This document shows positions 14,444-22,959 of a DNA stretch of 29,750 bases, in pieces (the stretch's first letter is position 1; every line of letters starts with the position of its first letter). Source of the stretch: an uncultured Clostridia bacterium (GTDB lineage Bacteria; Bacillota; Clostridia; TANB77; CAG-508). The notes under the pieces are model-generated. The model was not told the origin of the DNA. It saw only the letters and a program-made list of their open reading frames with translations, and made no database searches. Location: NCBI GenBank assembly GCA_947632525.1, contig CANRPQ010000005.1:1-29750 (forward strand). The letters run 5' to 3'. The position numbers were made by a program, and so were the translations under genes.

Positions 14444-15694
14444 ATGAAACTATGTATAGAAATAATTATTGCTTTAATGTTATCATATACAATATTTGCT
14501 TATATTAGAACAAAAATATTTCTAAAAAAGGTGAGTAAACAATATAAAAAACAATATAAAACAAATAATAAGAAAATTGTAATTGCTATTCCTGTATTAA
14601 GGGAACAGAAATGTATTTGTGATACAGTCAAATATTTTAAGGAAATTGCACAAGATATACCAATTATTTTAATTACAACTCAAAAAGAAATTAACGAGAA
14701 TAAAAATAAGCAAAAAACAACACAGGATATAATTAACGAAAAAATACTAGGTAAATATGAAAATGTATACTGTATAAACTTTCCTGGAACAAAAGGATAT
14801 ATGGCAGATCAAATAAATTATATGCTTGAACATTTAGAAGAAATTTTGAATAGTAAAGTTGATTTAAAAAATACATATTTAGCATTATATAATGCAGATA
14901 GTAGACCAAATGAGAAAACTTTTGAAGAAATAAAAGAAAAAATAGAAAAAGGAAATAAAGTAATACAACAATATTCATATTGTATGAAAAATTATGAAAA
15001 ACTATCTTACATATTAAAGGGGTTTGCTATATATCAATCAAATTTTGAACTAAAAACAGGTTTGATAAATAGTTATTTTGATAGTAGACTTTTATATACT
15101 CATGTTGTTGGGCATGGATTGATTATAGAATTAGAAACATTAAAAAAATTAGGTAACTTTAATACAACATTTTGGTGTGAAGATGTATACCTAGGCTTAC
15201 AATTAAAATTTAACAATATAAAAATAACACCAATACTATCTTTAGAAAACATTGAAACTCCAGATAATTTAAAAAAGCTAATAAAACAAAATTCAGTATG
15301 GTTTAAAACAACAAGTCAGTTTTTAAAAATATATAAAGATATACAAAAAAGGGGACAAGCTCACGATAAAATTAGTGGGAGAATAGGTACCTTTAACGAA
15401 TTTAGGTGTGCTATAAATTGGCTATTCTTCCCAATTATGTTACTAGTTTTAGTTATTGGAGCAATACTTACAAAAGAATATAATTTATTATTAGTAATTT
15501 TAATTAGTTACTGTATTTATATAAGTATTAATACAATTAGTACAATTAAAATAATCAATGTGCTAGATAATAAAAGATATAATGTAGATATTAAAACAAT
15601 TATTTCTGTACTATTAGCAACATCGATATCTAATATAGGACCAATATATTCTATAGTAGTTAATAAAAAAGAAAAATATAAAACGGAGAGGTAA
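14444..15694 (+). CDS. Membrane glycosyltransferase, family 2-like
   Basis: A 416-residue protein. One N-terminal membrane helix (2-20) leads to a GT-A core with IVIAIPVLREQ, the metal-binding-like LALYNADSRP (DxD-type position about 149-156) and FWCEDVYLGLQL, where E-D is the likely catalytic base. About three C-terminal hydrophobic helices (about 325-400) follow. It resembles polysaccharide- or lipid-linked processive glycosyltransferases, though the classical QxxRW is replaced by a weak KQNSVWF. Sugar and acceptor are unknown. Tight spacing (two bases on each side) places it in one operon with the deoxyribosyltransferase and kinase. Confidence 0.82.
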   Translation: MKLCIEIIIALMLSYTIFAYIRTKIFLKKVSKQYKKQYKTNNKKIVIAIPVLREQKCICDTVKYFKEIAQDIPIILITTQKEINENKNKQKTTQDIINEKILGKYENVYCINFPGTKGYMADQINYMLEHLEEILNSKVDLKNTYLALYNADSRPNEKTFEEIKEKIEKGNKVIQQYSYCMKNYEKLSYILKGFAIYQSNFELKTGLINSYFDSRLLYTHVVGHGLIIELETLKKLGNFNTTFWCEDVYLGLQLKFNNIKITPILSLENIETPDNLKKLIKQNSVWFKTTSQFLKIYKDIQKRGQAHDKISGRIGTFNEFRCAINWLFFPIMLLVLVIGAILTKEYNLLLVILISYCIYISINTISTIKIINVLDNKRYNVDIKTIISVLLATSISNIGPIYSIVVNKKEKYKTER

Positions 15695-15696
15695 TA

Positions 15697-16383
15697 ATGA
15701 AAGAAGGAATAATTGCAATATTAGAAGGAACTTCTTGCGTGGGTAAAACTACTTTATGTGAAAGACTGAAACAAGAGGAAGGTTGGGTTATCTTACCAGA
15801 GGCAATTAGATATTTAGAACAAGAAACAGGTAAAAAAGGGGATGAAGCATCTCCTATTCCTGGTTCGCAAGAAGAGGAAGAATATTATCAAGATAAATTA
15901 TTTCAAATTGAAATGCAAAAACTAATAGAAGCTAATAGATTAAGAAGAGAAGGAAAAAATGTAGTAATTGACAAAAGTGCAATTGCAACAGTTGCTACTG
16001 CTAAGGCATTTGAAAAATTAAAAGGATTTAACGACACTTTTAGGAGAGCCTATTTAAAATATGCGGAATTAGTACATGAATTAAATAAACAAGGTATGAC
16101 TGAATGTGACATTTTTTTATTATTAACAGCTGACTATGAAACAATATGTAAAAGAAATATAGGAAGAAATCATGTATTAAATGGAATTTGGATTGATGAA
16201 GAAACAATAAAAATGCAAAGAAGTGTACTTGAGAGGATGACAAGAGAAATAATTGGAAGTGTTGGAAGTGAAATTGCAAGAAAAGAAATAATTGATACTA
16301 CGAATTTAACAAAAGATGAAGTGCTACAAAGATTTAATAAAATAATAAGAAGCATTCCAGATAGAGAAGAAGAAAGGGGATAA
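15697..16383 (+). CDS. P-loop kinase, thymidylate/deoxynucleoside kinase-like
   Basis: A 228-residue soluble protein with a Walker A motif GTSCVGKTT (about 11-19) and a likely Walker B/LID arrangement (NVVIDKSAIATVATA; KRNIGRNH as the basic LID-like loop). The fold resembles thymidylate kinase or AAA_28 nucleotide kinases, so the substrate may be a nucleoside or nucleotide; this suits a neighbouring deoxyribosyltransferase. The GAGAGGTAATA site precedes ATG by a few bases. The substrate is not established. Confidence 0.8.
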   Translation: MKEGIIAILEGTSCVGKTTLCERLKQEEGWVILPEAIRYLEQETGKKGDEASPIPGSQEEEEYYQDKLFQIEMQKLIEANRLRREGKNVVIDKSAIATVATAKAFEKLKGFNDTFRRAYLKYAELVHELNKQGMTECDIFLLLTADYETICKRNIGRNHVLNGIWIDEETIKMQRSVLERMTREIIGSVGSEIARKEIIDTTNLTKDEVLQRFNKIIRSIPDREEERG

Positions 16384-16390
16384 TAAAATT

Positions 16391-17254
16391 ATGATAGATT
16401 TACATATGCATACAAATTATTCTGACGGGACATGGAGTGTAACAAAGTTATTAGAGGAGGCGGAAAAGGCAAATATAAAAGTAATTTCGATAACTGACCA
16501 CGATACTATTAAGGCATACAAAGAATTGGAAAAAATAGATTATAAAGAATTATATCATGGAAAAATTATAAAAGGTGTAGAATTTAATACAGTATATGAT
16601 GGTGTACATTTTCATTTGTTAGCATACAACTTTGATGATAAAAAACTAGAAAATTGGATAAAAGAAAATTATGAAGATAAACAAATAAATTTAGAACTTG
16701 AATTTGAATATATGGTGAAAAGTTGCAAAAAAAATAATATTAAAATAGATGATATAAAATATGATAGTAATAAAGGCTGGCCCGTGGATATTATTTTTCC
16801 AGAGATAAAAAAACATGAAGAAAATAAAAGATATTTTAACGATAGAGAATGGGAAGACATAAATGTATTCTTTAACTCATGTGTAACAAATAAAAATTTT
16901 CCTGTATTTGTTGATTTTAGTATTCACTATCCAAGAGCAGATGAAATAGCAAAGATAGTTAGAGGTTGCAAAGGAAAATTATTTGTAGCACATCCATTTA
17001 AATATAATCTAGAGGATACAATACAATTTTTAGATATGCTAAAAAATAATAAAATTATAGACGGAGTAGAGGTATATCACTCTAGCTACACAGAAGAACA
17101 AACAGAGATATTGGAAAAATATTGTATAAGAGAAAATTTAATAATGTCAGGTGGCAGCGATTGCCATGGAGATAAAAAAGCTGATAGAAAAATTGGTGTT
17201 GGATATGGAAATATGAATATTAGTGAAAAAATACTAGATAATTGGAAAAAATAA
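16391..17254 (+). CDS. PHP-domain metal-dependent phosphoesterase
   Basis: A 287-residue PHP protein. Metal-binding motifs: IDLHMHTNYSDG (H5, H7, D12), ITDHD (H37), KGVEF (E65), AHPFKY and GGSDCHGDKK. The layout resembles TrpH/YciV-type PHP enzymes, which remove 3' or 5' phosphates from nucleotides and short RNA. A lysine-rich insert at about 85-150 is longer than in TrpH. Last gene of the operon; a terminator lies at its stop. A role in trimming the phosphate of a nucleotide or sugar intermediate made by the upstream enzymes is inference. Confidence 0.85.
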   Translation: MIDLHMHTNYSDGTWSVTKLLEEAEKANIKVISITDHDTIKAYKELEKIDYKELYHGKIIKGVEFNTVYDGVHFHLLAYNFDDKKLENWIKENYEDKQINLELEFEYMVKSCKKNNIKIDDIKYDSNKGWPVDIIFPEIKKHEENKRYFNDREWEDINVFFNSCVTNKNFPVFVDFSIHYPRADEIAKIVRGCKGKLFVAHPFKYNLEDTIQFLDMLKNNKIIDGVEVYHSSYTEEQTEILEKYCIRENLIMSGGSDCHGDKKADRKIGVGYGNMNISEKILDNWKK

Positions 17255-17280
17255 GCACATATATTGTGCTTATTCTTTTG
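17250..17280 (+). terminator. Intrinsic terminator of the four-gene operon
   Basis: ATAAGCACA (17251-17259), TATAT, TGTGCTTAT (17265-17273), then TCTTTTG. The hairpin begins inside the last codons and stop of the PHP gene. Confidence 0.8.
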
Positions 17281-17315
17281 GTGTGAAACTCTTGGGCATC
17301 TACCTACAATTTTTA

Positions 17316-17549
17316 CTAATTTTCATCAGTAGTATTTTCTGACTCATTTTCAGTATTTGAATTAGAAGGATTTTCTTTTACTTCTGGAATAAAAATTTTT
17401 CTATTTTCTTTAGGCTTAGGTTTTTCAACTTCTAAATGTTTATGAACAGGAGAAATATTTAAGCCACCATCACCTGTTATAACCTCAATTTTTTTAGGAC
17501 ACTCTTCACCTTCAGATGTTCTATTTTCTATACTATTTTCTTCGTTCAT
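17316..17549 (-). CDS. Hypothetical acidic protein, 77 aa
   Basis: Start ATG 17549 is fixed by GGAGG eight bases upstream on the minus strand. The protein is acidic and Asn/Glu/Ser/Pro-rich, with no membrane segment; a more ordered core KKIEVITGDGGLNISPVHKH lies at about 19-38 and the C-terminus (NSNTENESENTTDEN) is disordered. It has its own TTGACA-17-TAATAT promoter, divergent from scpB. I cannot assign a family. Confidence 0.72.
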   Translation of the reverse strand: MNEENSIENRTSEGEECPKKIEVITGDGGLNISPVHKHLEVEKPKPKENRKIFIPEVKENPSNSNTENESENTTDEN

Positions 17550-17587
17550 AATAGAATCCTCCTTAATTAACATTTCCAATTACTGTT

Positions 17588-17616
17588 ATATTATCATAAG
17601 CAAAAAACAATGTCAA
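17588..17616 (-). promoter_or_regulatory. Promoter of the 77-aa acidic protein gene (minus strand)
   Basis: On the minus strand TTGACA (17616-17611), 17 bp, TAATAT (17593-17588). Back-to-back with the scpB promoter, the two -35 boxes 15 bp apart. Confidence 0.75.
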
Positions 17617-17631
17617 TATTTGTTTAAATGC

Positions 17632-17660
17632 TTGACACAAAGCCAAATGCGTGGGATAAT
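17632..17660 (+). promoter_or_regulatory. Promoter of scpB-proS
   Basis: TTGACA (17632-17637), 17 bp, GATAAT (17655-17660), with the ATG of scpB at 17709. Confidence 0.78.
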
Positions 17661-17708
17661 AATGTAGATTAAATACTATTTATATAATTAAATATTGGAG
17701 TAATAAAA

Positions 17709-18380
17709 ATGGAAATAAATAAAGCAAAAGGAATGATAGAAGCAATACTTTTTGCAGCAGGTAGAGAAGTAAAAATAGGAGAGCTAATGTCAGCATTAGA
17801 AGCAAGTTCAGAAGAAATAATTACTATTGTAGAAAGTATGAAAGAAGATTATAAAAAAGAAGATAGAGGCCTACAAATAATTAATATAGGAGAGGCCTAT
17901 CAATTATGCACAAAAAAATCATATTATGATGTAATTTATAGTATATTTGATAAAAGGAATAAACCAAACTTATCACAAGCAGCTTTAGAAACCTTGGCTA
18001 TTATTGCATATAATCCAAAAATCACAAGAGCAGAAATTGAATCTATTCGTGGAGTAAATTCAGACGGAACAATATACAAATTATTAGACTATAATTTGAT
18101 AGAAGAAACAGGAAAAATAGATGCACCAGGAAAGCCAGGTACTTATGGAGTAACATCTGAATTTTTAAGAATGTTTGGATTTAGTAATTTAAATGAATTA
18201 CCAGAATTACCAAGATATAAAGTAGATGAAAATCAACAAATTGTCATAGATGATGTATTAGAAAATCAAGAAAAAAATGAATTGAGCGATGAAAAAACTA
18301 TAGAAGAAGAGGCTCCAATGCCCGTAAGGGATGAAGAACAAGTAGATGAACAATTATCTGAAAAAACAAATCAAGAATAA
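17709..18380 (+). CDS. scpB: ScpB, segregation and condensation protein B
   Basis: A 223-residue protein with two winged-helix domains: KGMIEAILFAAGREVKIGEL at the N-terminus and QAALETLAIIAYNPKITRAE ... RGVNSDGTIYKLLDYNLIEE ... GRPGTYG-like KPGTYGVTSEFLRMFGF. The C-terminal 40 residues are an acidic, glutamate-rich tail. ScpB binds ScpA and the SMC ring to organise and separate chromosomes. The partner gene scpA, often directly upstream, is absent here; the divergent small gene lies in that place. The proS gene follows after 20 bp. Confidence 0.93.
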   Translation: MEINKAKGMIEAILFAAGREVKIGELMSALEASSEEIITIVESMKEDYKKEDRGLQIINIGEAYQLCTKKSYYDVIYSIFDKRNKPNLSQAALETLAIIAYNPKITRAEIESIRGVNSDGTIYKLLDYNLIEETGKIDAPGKPGTYGVTSEFLRMFGFSNLNELPELPRYKVDENQQIVIDDVLENQEKNELSDEKTIEEEAPMPVRDEEQVDEQLSEKTNQE

Positions 18381-18400
18381 GAAAATGAGGAGAGTTAATA

Positions 18401-20098
18401 ATGAAATTAAGTGAAAGTTTTTTTTATACATTAAGAGAAGATCAAAAAGATGAAGAATCTATTAGTGGAAACCTTTTAGTAAAAAGTGGTATGTTTAAAA
18501 AAGTAGGTAATGGAATTTATATGAAATTACCATTAGGTCAAAGAGTAGTAGAAAACGTAAAAGCAATTATTAGAAAAAATATGAACGAAGCAGGCGCAGA
18601 AGAAGTAACAATGCCATTATTACTTCCTGTTGATGTATTTCAAAAATCAGGAAGATATGATGCATTTGGACCTTCTATTTTTCAGTTAACAGATAGATAT
18701 AAAAGACCATATGTATTAGGGCCAACACATGAGGAATTTTTTGTATTGGCAGCGATGATGAAATCACACTCATACAAAGATTTTCCATATACTTTATATC
18801 AAGTAGGAAATAAATATAGAGATGAAGTAAGACCAAGATTAGGGCTTATCAGAACAAGAGAATTTACAATGAAAGATGCATATAGTTTTGATATTAACCA
18901 AGAGGAATCTGATAAATCTTACCAAAAACAATTTGAAGCATATCACAAAATATGTAAAGAAATTGGCCTACAATATGTAGTTGTAAGGGCTGATACTGGT
19001 GTAATGGGAGGCTTACTATCAGAAGAATTTCAAGCAGTAACAGAAGTAGGAGAAGACGTTTTAGTTCTATGTGATACTTGTGATTATGCATCTAATATAG
19101 AGGTTAGTGAGTGTATAGATGAAGAAAAAGATGAAATAGAAGAAAAACTATCTATCGAAAAAATACATACACCAAATGCAGGTACAATTGAAGAAGTAAG
19201 TGAATTCTTAGGAGAAAATCCAGAAAAGTTTGTAAAAACTTTAATTTACAAAATAGATGGTAAATTATATGCCTGCATGGTACCAGGTGATAGAGAAATC
19301 AATGAAGTAAAATTAACAAAACTATTGAAAGCAAAAGAAATAGAATTAGCAGAAGCAGAAGAAGTTGTAGAAGTAACAGGTGCTAAAGTTGGGTTTGCAG
19401 GACCAATAGGACTTTCAATTCCTGTAATTATGGATAAAAGCGTAAAGCACATGAAGAACTTTATTGTAGGAGCAAATGAAACAGATTACCATTATAAAAA
19501 TGTGAATGTAGATGATTTCAAAGCAGAAATAGTGGCAGATATAAAAAATGTAAAAGAAGGAGATATCTGTCCAAAATGCCATGGACATTTAGTGTTTAAA
19601 AAGGGAATTGAAGTAGGAAATACATTTAAATTAGGAACAAAATATTCAGATAGCCTAGGTTTAAATTATCTAGATGAAAATAATGAATTAAAGCCAGTAG
19701 TAATGGGATGTTATGGTATAGGTGTTGAAAGAATTGTTGCAGCAGTTGTAGAACAAAATCATGATGATAAAGGAATTATATGGCCAATGAATATTGCACC
19801 ATATAAAGTTTGTATTGTACTAATTAATCCTAAAGATGAAACTCAAACTAAAATAGCAAATGATATATATGAAAAGCTAAATGAAATGGGAATAGAAGCT
19901 ATTTTAGATGATAGAAATGAAAGACCTGGTGTTAAGTTTAATGACATGGACTTAATTGGTATTCCTGTTAGAATTACAGTAGGCAAAAAAGTAGAAGAAG
20001 GATGTGTTGAAATAAAAAATAGAACAGAAGATGAAGCTAAAGTGATTTCTATTGATGAATTAGAAAAAAATTTAAATGCAATGGGAGTTGCGAAATAA
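18401..20098 (+). CDS. proS: Prolyl-tRNA synthetase, bacterial type
   Basis: A 565-residue class II synthetase, the length of bacterial ProRS. Motif 2 region: YRDEVRPRLGLIRTREFTMKDAYSFD; the ATP/proline pocket has GPTHEE; motif 3 is GCYGIGVERIVAA. An inserted YbaK-type editing domain that clears mischarged Ala-tRNA spans about 225-385 (FVKTLIYKIDGK ... GFAGPIGL). The C-terminal anticodon-binding domain has PYKVCIVLINP and DDRNERPGVKFNDMDLIG. GGAGAG precedes ATG. Co-transcribed with scpB and followed by an unusual terminator. Confidence 0.97.
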   Translation: MKLSESFFYTLREDQKDEESISGNLLVKSGMFKKVGNGIYMKLPLGQRVVENVKAIIRKNMNEAGAEEVTMPLLLPVDVFQKSGRYDAFGPSIFQLTDRYKRPYVLGPTHEEFFVLAAMMKSHSYKDFPYTLYQVGNKYRDEVRPRLGLIRTREFTMKDAYSFDINQEESDKSYQKQFEAYHKICKEIGLQYVVVRADTGVMGGLLSEEFQAVTEVGEDVLVLCDTCDYASNIEVSECIDEEKDEIEEKLSIEKIHTPNAGTIEEVSEFLGENPEKFVKTLIYKIDGKLYACMVPGDREINEVKLTKLLKAKEIELAEAEEVVEVTGAKVGFAGPIGLSIPVIMDKSVKHMKNFIVGANETDYHYKNVNVDDFKAEIVADIKNVKEGDICPKCHGHLVFKKGIEVGNTFKLGTKYSDSLGLNYLDENNELKPVVMGCYGIGVERIVAAVVEQNHDDKGIIWPMNIAPYKVCIVLINPKDETQTKIANDIYEKLNEMGIEAILDDRNERPGVKFNDMDLIGIPVRITVGKKVEEGCVEIKNRTEDEAKVISIDELEKNLNAMGVAK

Positions 20099-20126
20099 AA
20101 TAAAACACAATAACAAAATAAAAGAC

Positions 20127-20248
20127 AAAAACCATATAATATAGTAATTTCTCCGTTACACTTCGGACGCTCCGCTACAGGGTCCCTTGCCTTTCAGGCA
20201 TTCCCTATACCTCGTTCCACTTCAAAATTCTATATTATATGGTTTTTT
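20127..20248. terminator. Bidirectional terminator stem interrupted by an 85-nt GC-rich insert
   Basis: An 18-bp perfect inverted repeat: AAAAACCATATAATATAG (20127-20144) and CTATATTATATGGTTTTT (20230-20247), with a T run on the + side and an A run (Ts on -) on the other. Between the arms lie 85 nt of near-balanced base composition containing CGGA-CGC-TCCG and TGCC-TTTCA-GGCA hairpins and a near-direct repeat (CTCCGTTACACTTC at 20151-20164; CTCGTTCCACTTC at 20211-20223). It separates convergent proS and the DUF4364 gene. The loop looks like an inserted repeat element. Confidence 0.75.
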
Positions 20249-20268
20249 AATTTATATTTAATTTTTAT

Positions 20269-20799
20269 TTACTTTGTTAATGAATTTAAAATTTCAGGAT
20301 AAATACGATAAGCATTTTCTTTCCAATTATCTACAATTTTTTTAGCCTCTTCACGAGAACCAGCAAAAACACTAACTTCAAAAATGCAAGTATTGTTTTC
20401 GTTTATTTTACATGTTACAGTATAATTATTTTCACTTTTAGGAGTAAATTCAGCTGTAATAGATTCTTCTTCTGCAGCACAAGACAATTCTTTTTGAAAA
20501 CTAGTATCTACCTTTAATTTAATAATACCAGGTAAAATGTTATTAGTTAATTTTAAAGCCTCTTTGCCTTTTTCTGTAATAGTATATATAACTTTATCAT
20601 CTTGCTCAAAACAAGCAATATACTTACTATCTAATAAGTCCAACAAAAACTGTTGAAAATAGAAATAATTCATATCCATTACAGATAAAACCAACCTTAA
20701 AAGCCCGTCATTGGTAACAGGACTTTCTAATTTATTTAATATATATAAAATTAATACTTTATTCTCTGCTAAAACTTCTCCATCCTGTGTTAATTTCAC
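20269..20799 (-). CDS. DUF4364 family protein (winged-helix-like)
   Basis: From GTG 20799 it is 176 residues; AGGAG stands nine bases upstream, while the longer TTG start at 20808 would touch that site. ENKVLILYILNKLESPVTNDGLLRLVL and NYFYFQQFLLDLLDSKYI, then VIYTITEKGKEAL, form a PadR-like winged helix typical of DUF4364; the C-terminal half is a beta domain. Members are conserved in Clostridia and presumably regulate transcription, without a known target. On the minus strand a TATAAT (20868-20863) is followed by an AT-rich hairpin (20862-20837) with a T run, which might attenuate the transcript. Confidence 0.85.
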   Translation of the reverse strand: MKLTQDGEVLAENKVLILYILNKLESPVTNDGLLRLVLSVMDMNYFYFQQFLLDLLDSKYIACFEQDDKVIYTITEKGKEALKLTNNILPGIIKLKVDTSFQKELSCAAEEESITAEFTPKSENNYTVTCKINENNTCIFEVSVFAGSREEAKKIVDNWKENAYRIYPEILNSLTK

Positions 20800-20951
20800 T
20801 ATTTTCAACTCCTATAGGTTAATTTATTTTTTAAAAAAAAGTGTTAAAAACATAGCACTTTTGATATTATATCATAAAGTATTTAAAAATACTATTATTT
20901 TTTAAATAAAAATGATATACTAATAAAAAGAAAAATTATAAGGTGGAAACA

Positions 20952-21638
20952 ATGAAAACATTATACGAAATATTAGAAGTAAGTGAAAATGCATCTGGAG
21001 AAATAATTGAAAAAGCGTATAAGGTATTAGCAAAGAAATATCATCCAGATTTGCAAGCAGAAGAAAATAAGCTAGAAGCAGAAAATCGTATGAAAGAAAT
21101 TAATGAAGCATATGATATCCTTAGCGATGAAAATAAAAGAAAAGATTATGATAATAAATTAGCAATGGAACGACAAGAGGAAAAAACTTCAAATACATAT
21201 TCACAGGCTAATTATCAGCAACAATATACACAACCACAAGAAAACTCATATAATAATCAAAGAAACATGACAGAAGAGGAATATAGGCAAGAACAAAGAA
21301 AAAAAGAAGAAGCAATAAAAGCAAATCAAAAAATGCAACAAGAAATACAAAGAAATATGCAAGCACAATATGAACAAAAATATCAACAGGCATATGAGGG
21401 ATATTTAAAAAGTTTAGGATACAAAATAAAATATAAATGGACTTGGAAAAATTATAAAGATTTATTAATCACTATATTAATAATTATAGCAATTTGTGCT
21501 ATATTATGGATATTTCCACCAACCCATAAATTAATTATGGATTTTTATAATTCTAACAATATAATAAAAGCAATAATTGATGTTATTGGTAATGTTTTTA
21601 AAGGAATATGGAATGCAATCTGTTCTATTTTTAAATAA
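20952..21638 (+). CDS. Membrane-anchored J-domain protein
   Basis: From ATG 20952, AAGGTGG five bases upstream; an in-frame GTG at 20943 lies within that site. The J domain (about 1-65) has TLYEILEVSENAS, KKYHPD (HPD at 31-33) and NEAYDILSDENKRKDYD. A Gln/Glu/Tyr-rich coiled linker (about 75-150) leads to one hydrophobic segment near 170-190 (LLITILIIIAICAILWIF). It lacks the zinc-finger and substrate domains of DnaJ, so it is a type III J-protein that would recruit DnaK to the membrane. Its partner is unknown. The CapA-like gene follows after 24 bp. Confidence 0.87.
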   Translation: MKTLYEILEVSENASGEIIEKAYKVLAKKYHPDLQAEENKLEAENRMKEINEAYDILSDENKRKDYDNKLAMERQEEKTSNTYSQANYQQQYTQPQENSYNNQRNMTEEEYRQEQRKKEEAIKANQKMQQEIQRNMQAQYEQKYQQAYEGYLKSLGYKIKYKWTWKNYKDLLITILIIIAICAILWIFPPTHKLIMDFYNSNNIIKAIIDVIGNVFKGIWNAICSIFK

Positions 21639-21662
21639 ATATATTAATAAAGGGTGGTACGA

Positions 21663-22919
21663 ATGGCAAGAAATAGAAGAAACAAAAGAAGTATAAAAAA
21701 AATAACTGATGTAATAAGTTTAAAAATGTTTTTAACTATATTATCTATTTTAGCAATAATAATTGTAATTTGCTCTATAACTATTATTTATCGTAATTAT
21801 CAAGATAAACAGCTACTAGCAAAGCAAATGGAAGAATTAGATAAGCAAATAGAAGACATTTTCACAGAAACAACTCAAAATATTGCAAATTCTAATAACT
21901 CTAAAAGAGATAGCATTATTACTCTTTCAGCAGTTGGTGATATATTGTGCGAGAATGAAATTATAGAAGACGGATATAATAAAAGCACAAAAACATATAA
22001 TTTTAATAATATGTTCCAAGGAATTACAGATTTTTTAAAGCCTAGTGACATAGTATTAGGAACTATGGAAACAAACTTTGTAGATAAAGAATATTCGGGA
22101 TATGGACTTCGTAACAGTCCAAAAGAGTTTGCTGAAGCAGTAAAAAATTCCGGAGTAAACTTAGTAAGTATCAGCACAAATCATAGTTTAGATTATGGAA
22201 TCAGCGGATTAAAAACTACTAAAAACTATTTACAAGAATTGGGATATGATACAGTTGGAGATAGCTTAGGAGATAATAGAGTTACAATAAAAAATATTAA
22301 AGATACAAATATTGCATTTCTATCATACACTTGTGTAATGGAAAATAAAGATAGCAAAAAAAATGAAGAACTAAATTCAGCTAATTTTTATAGTGAAAAA
22401 ATAGCAAAAGAAGATTTAGACTATGCAAAAGAAAATGCAGATTTTATTTTTGTTATTATGCACTGGGGTGATGCTTATGCAACTAAACCAAATAGTAGTC
22501 AAAAGAAGATAGCAGACTATTTAATAGATAATGGGGCGAATGTAATTTTAGGAAATCATTCAGCTGCTATTCAACCAATGGAAATTAGACAGAATAAAGA
22601 AGGAGAAAATGTATTTATTGCATATTCTTTAGGAAACTACATCTGTGCCGATAATAATGACACATCAAAGGTAGAATTAGTTCTTAACATAGATATTCGT
22701 AAAAGTGGAGAAGATGGTAAAGTTACTTTAAACAAAGTGGATTATACGCCAATTTATGTTTTAGACAATAGAGTAAATGAAAAAAATCGTTATGAACTAA
22801 TTGATATGAAAGGCGTTGCTAAATCATATGCAACGGGAGAAAAAACAAATATTAGTAGGACAACATATAACAAATTATTAGAAGGATTAAAATTATTACA
22901 AAATGTAATAGAAAAATAA
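21663..22919 (+). CDS. CapA family protein (PGA_cap-type metallophosphatase fold)
   Basis: From ATG 21663, with AGGGTGG five bases upstream, 418 residues. A basic N-terminus and a membrane helix (about 22-44) anchor an outside domain. Motifs of the CapA/YwtB family: SAVGDILCENE, GTMETNF, STNHSLDYG, HWGDAY and GNHSAAIQPMEI, matching calcineurin-like phosphatase metal ligands. CapA proteins work in poly-gamma-glutamate synthesis or anchoring, but many homologs occur without capB/capC, as here. The real role in this organism is unknown; it may act on the cell envelope. Confidence 0.88.
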   Translation: MARNRRNKRSIKKITDVISLKMFLTILSILAIIIVICSITIIYRNYQDKQLLAKQMEELDKQIEDIFTETTQNIANSNNSKRDSIITLSAVGDILCENEIIEDGYNKSTKTYNFNNMFQGITDFLKPSDIVLGTMETNFVDKEYSGYGLRNSPKEFAEAVKNSGVNLVSISTNHSLDYGISGLKTTKNYLQELGYDTVGDSLGDNRVTIKNIKDTNIAFLSYTCVMENKDSKKNEELNSANFYSEKIAKEDLDYAKENADFIFVIMHWGDAYATKPNSSQKKIADYLIDNGANVILGNHSAAIQPMEIRQNKEGENVFIAYSLGNYICADNNDTSKVELVLNIDIRKSGEDGKVTLNKVDYTPIYVLDNRVNEKNRYELIDMKGVAKSYATGEKTNISRTTYNKLLEGLKLLQNVIEK

Positions 22920-22959
22920 TAAATTAAAAGGCAATTAAGGGAAGGAATATAAAGAAGCA

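Noticed and set aside
18360..18400. T-box or other leader before proS
   Set aside because: Only 20 bp separate scpB and proS; there is no room and no AGGGTGG-type motif.
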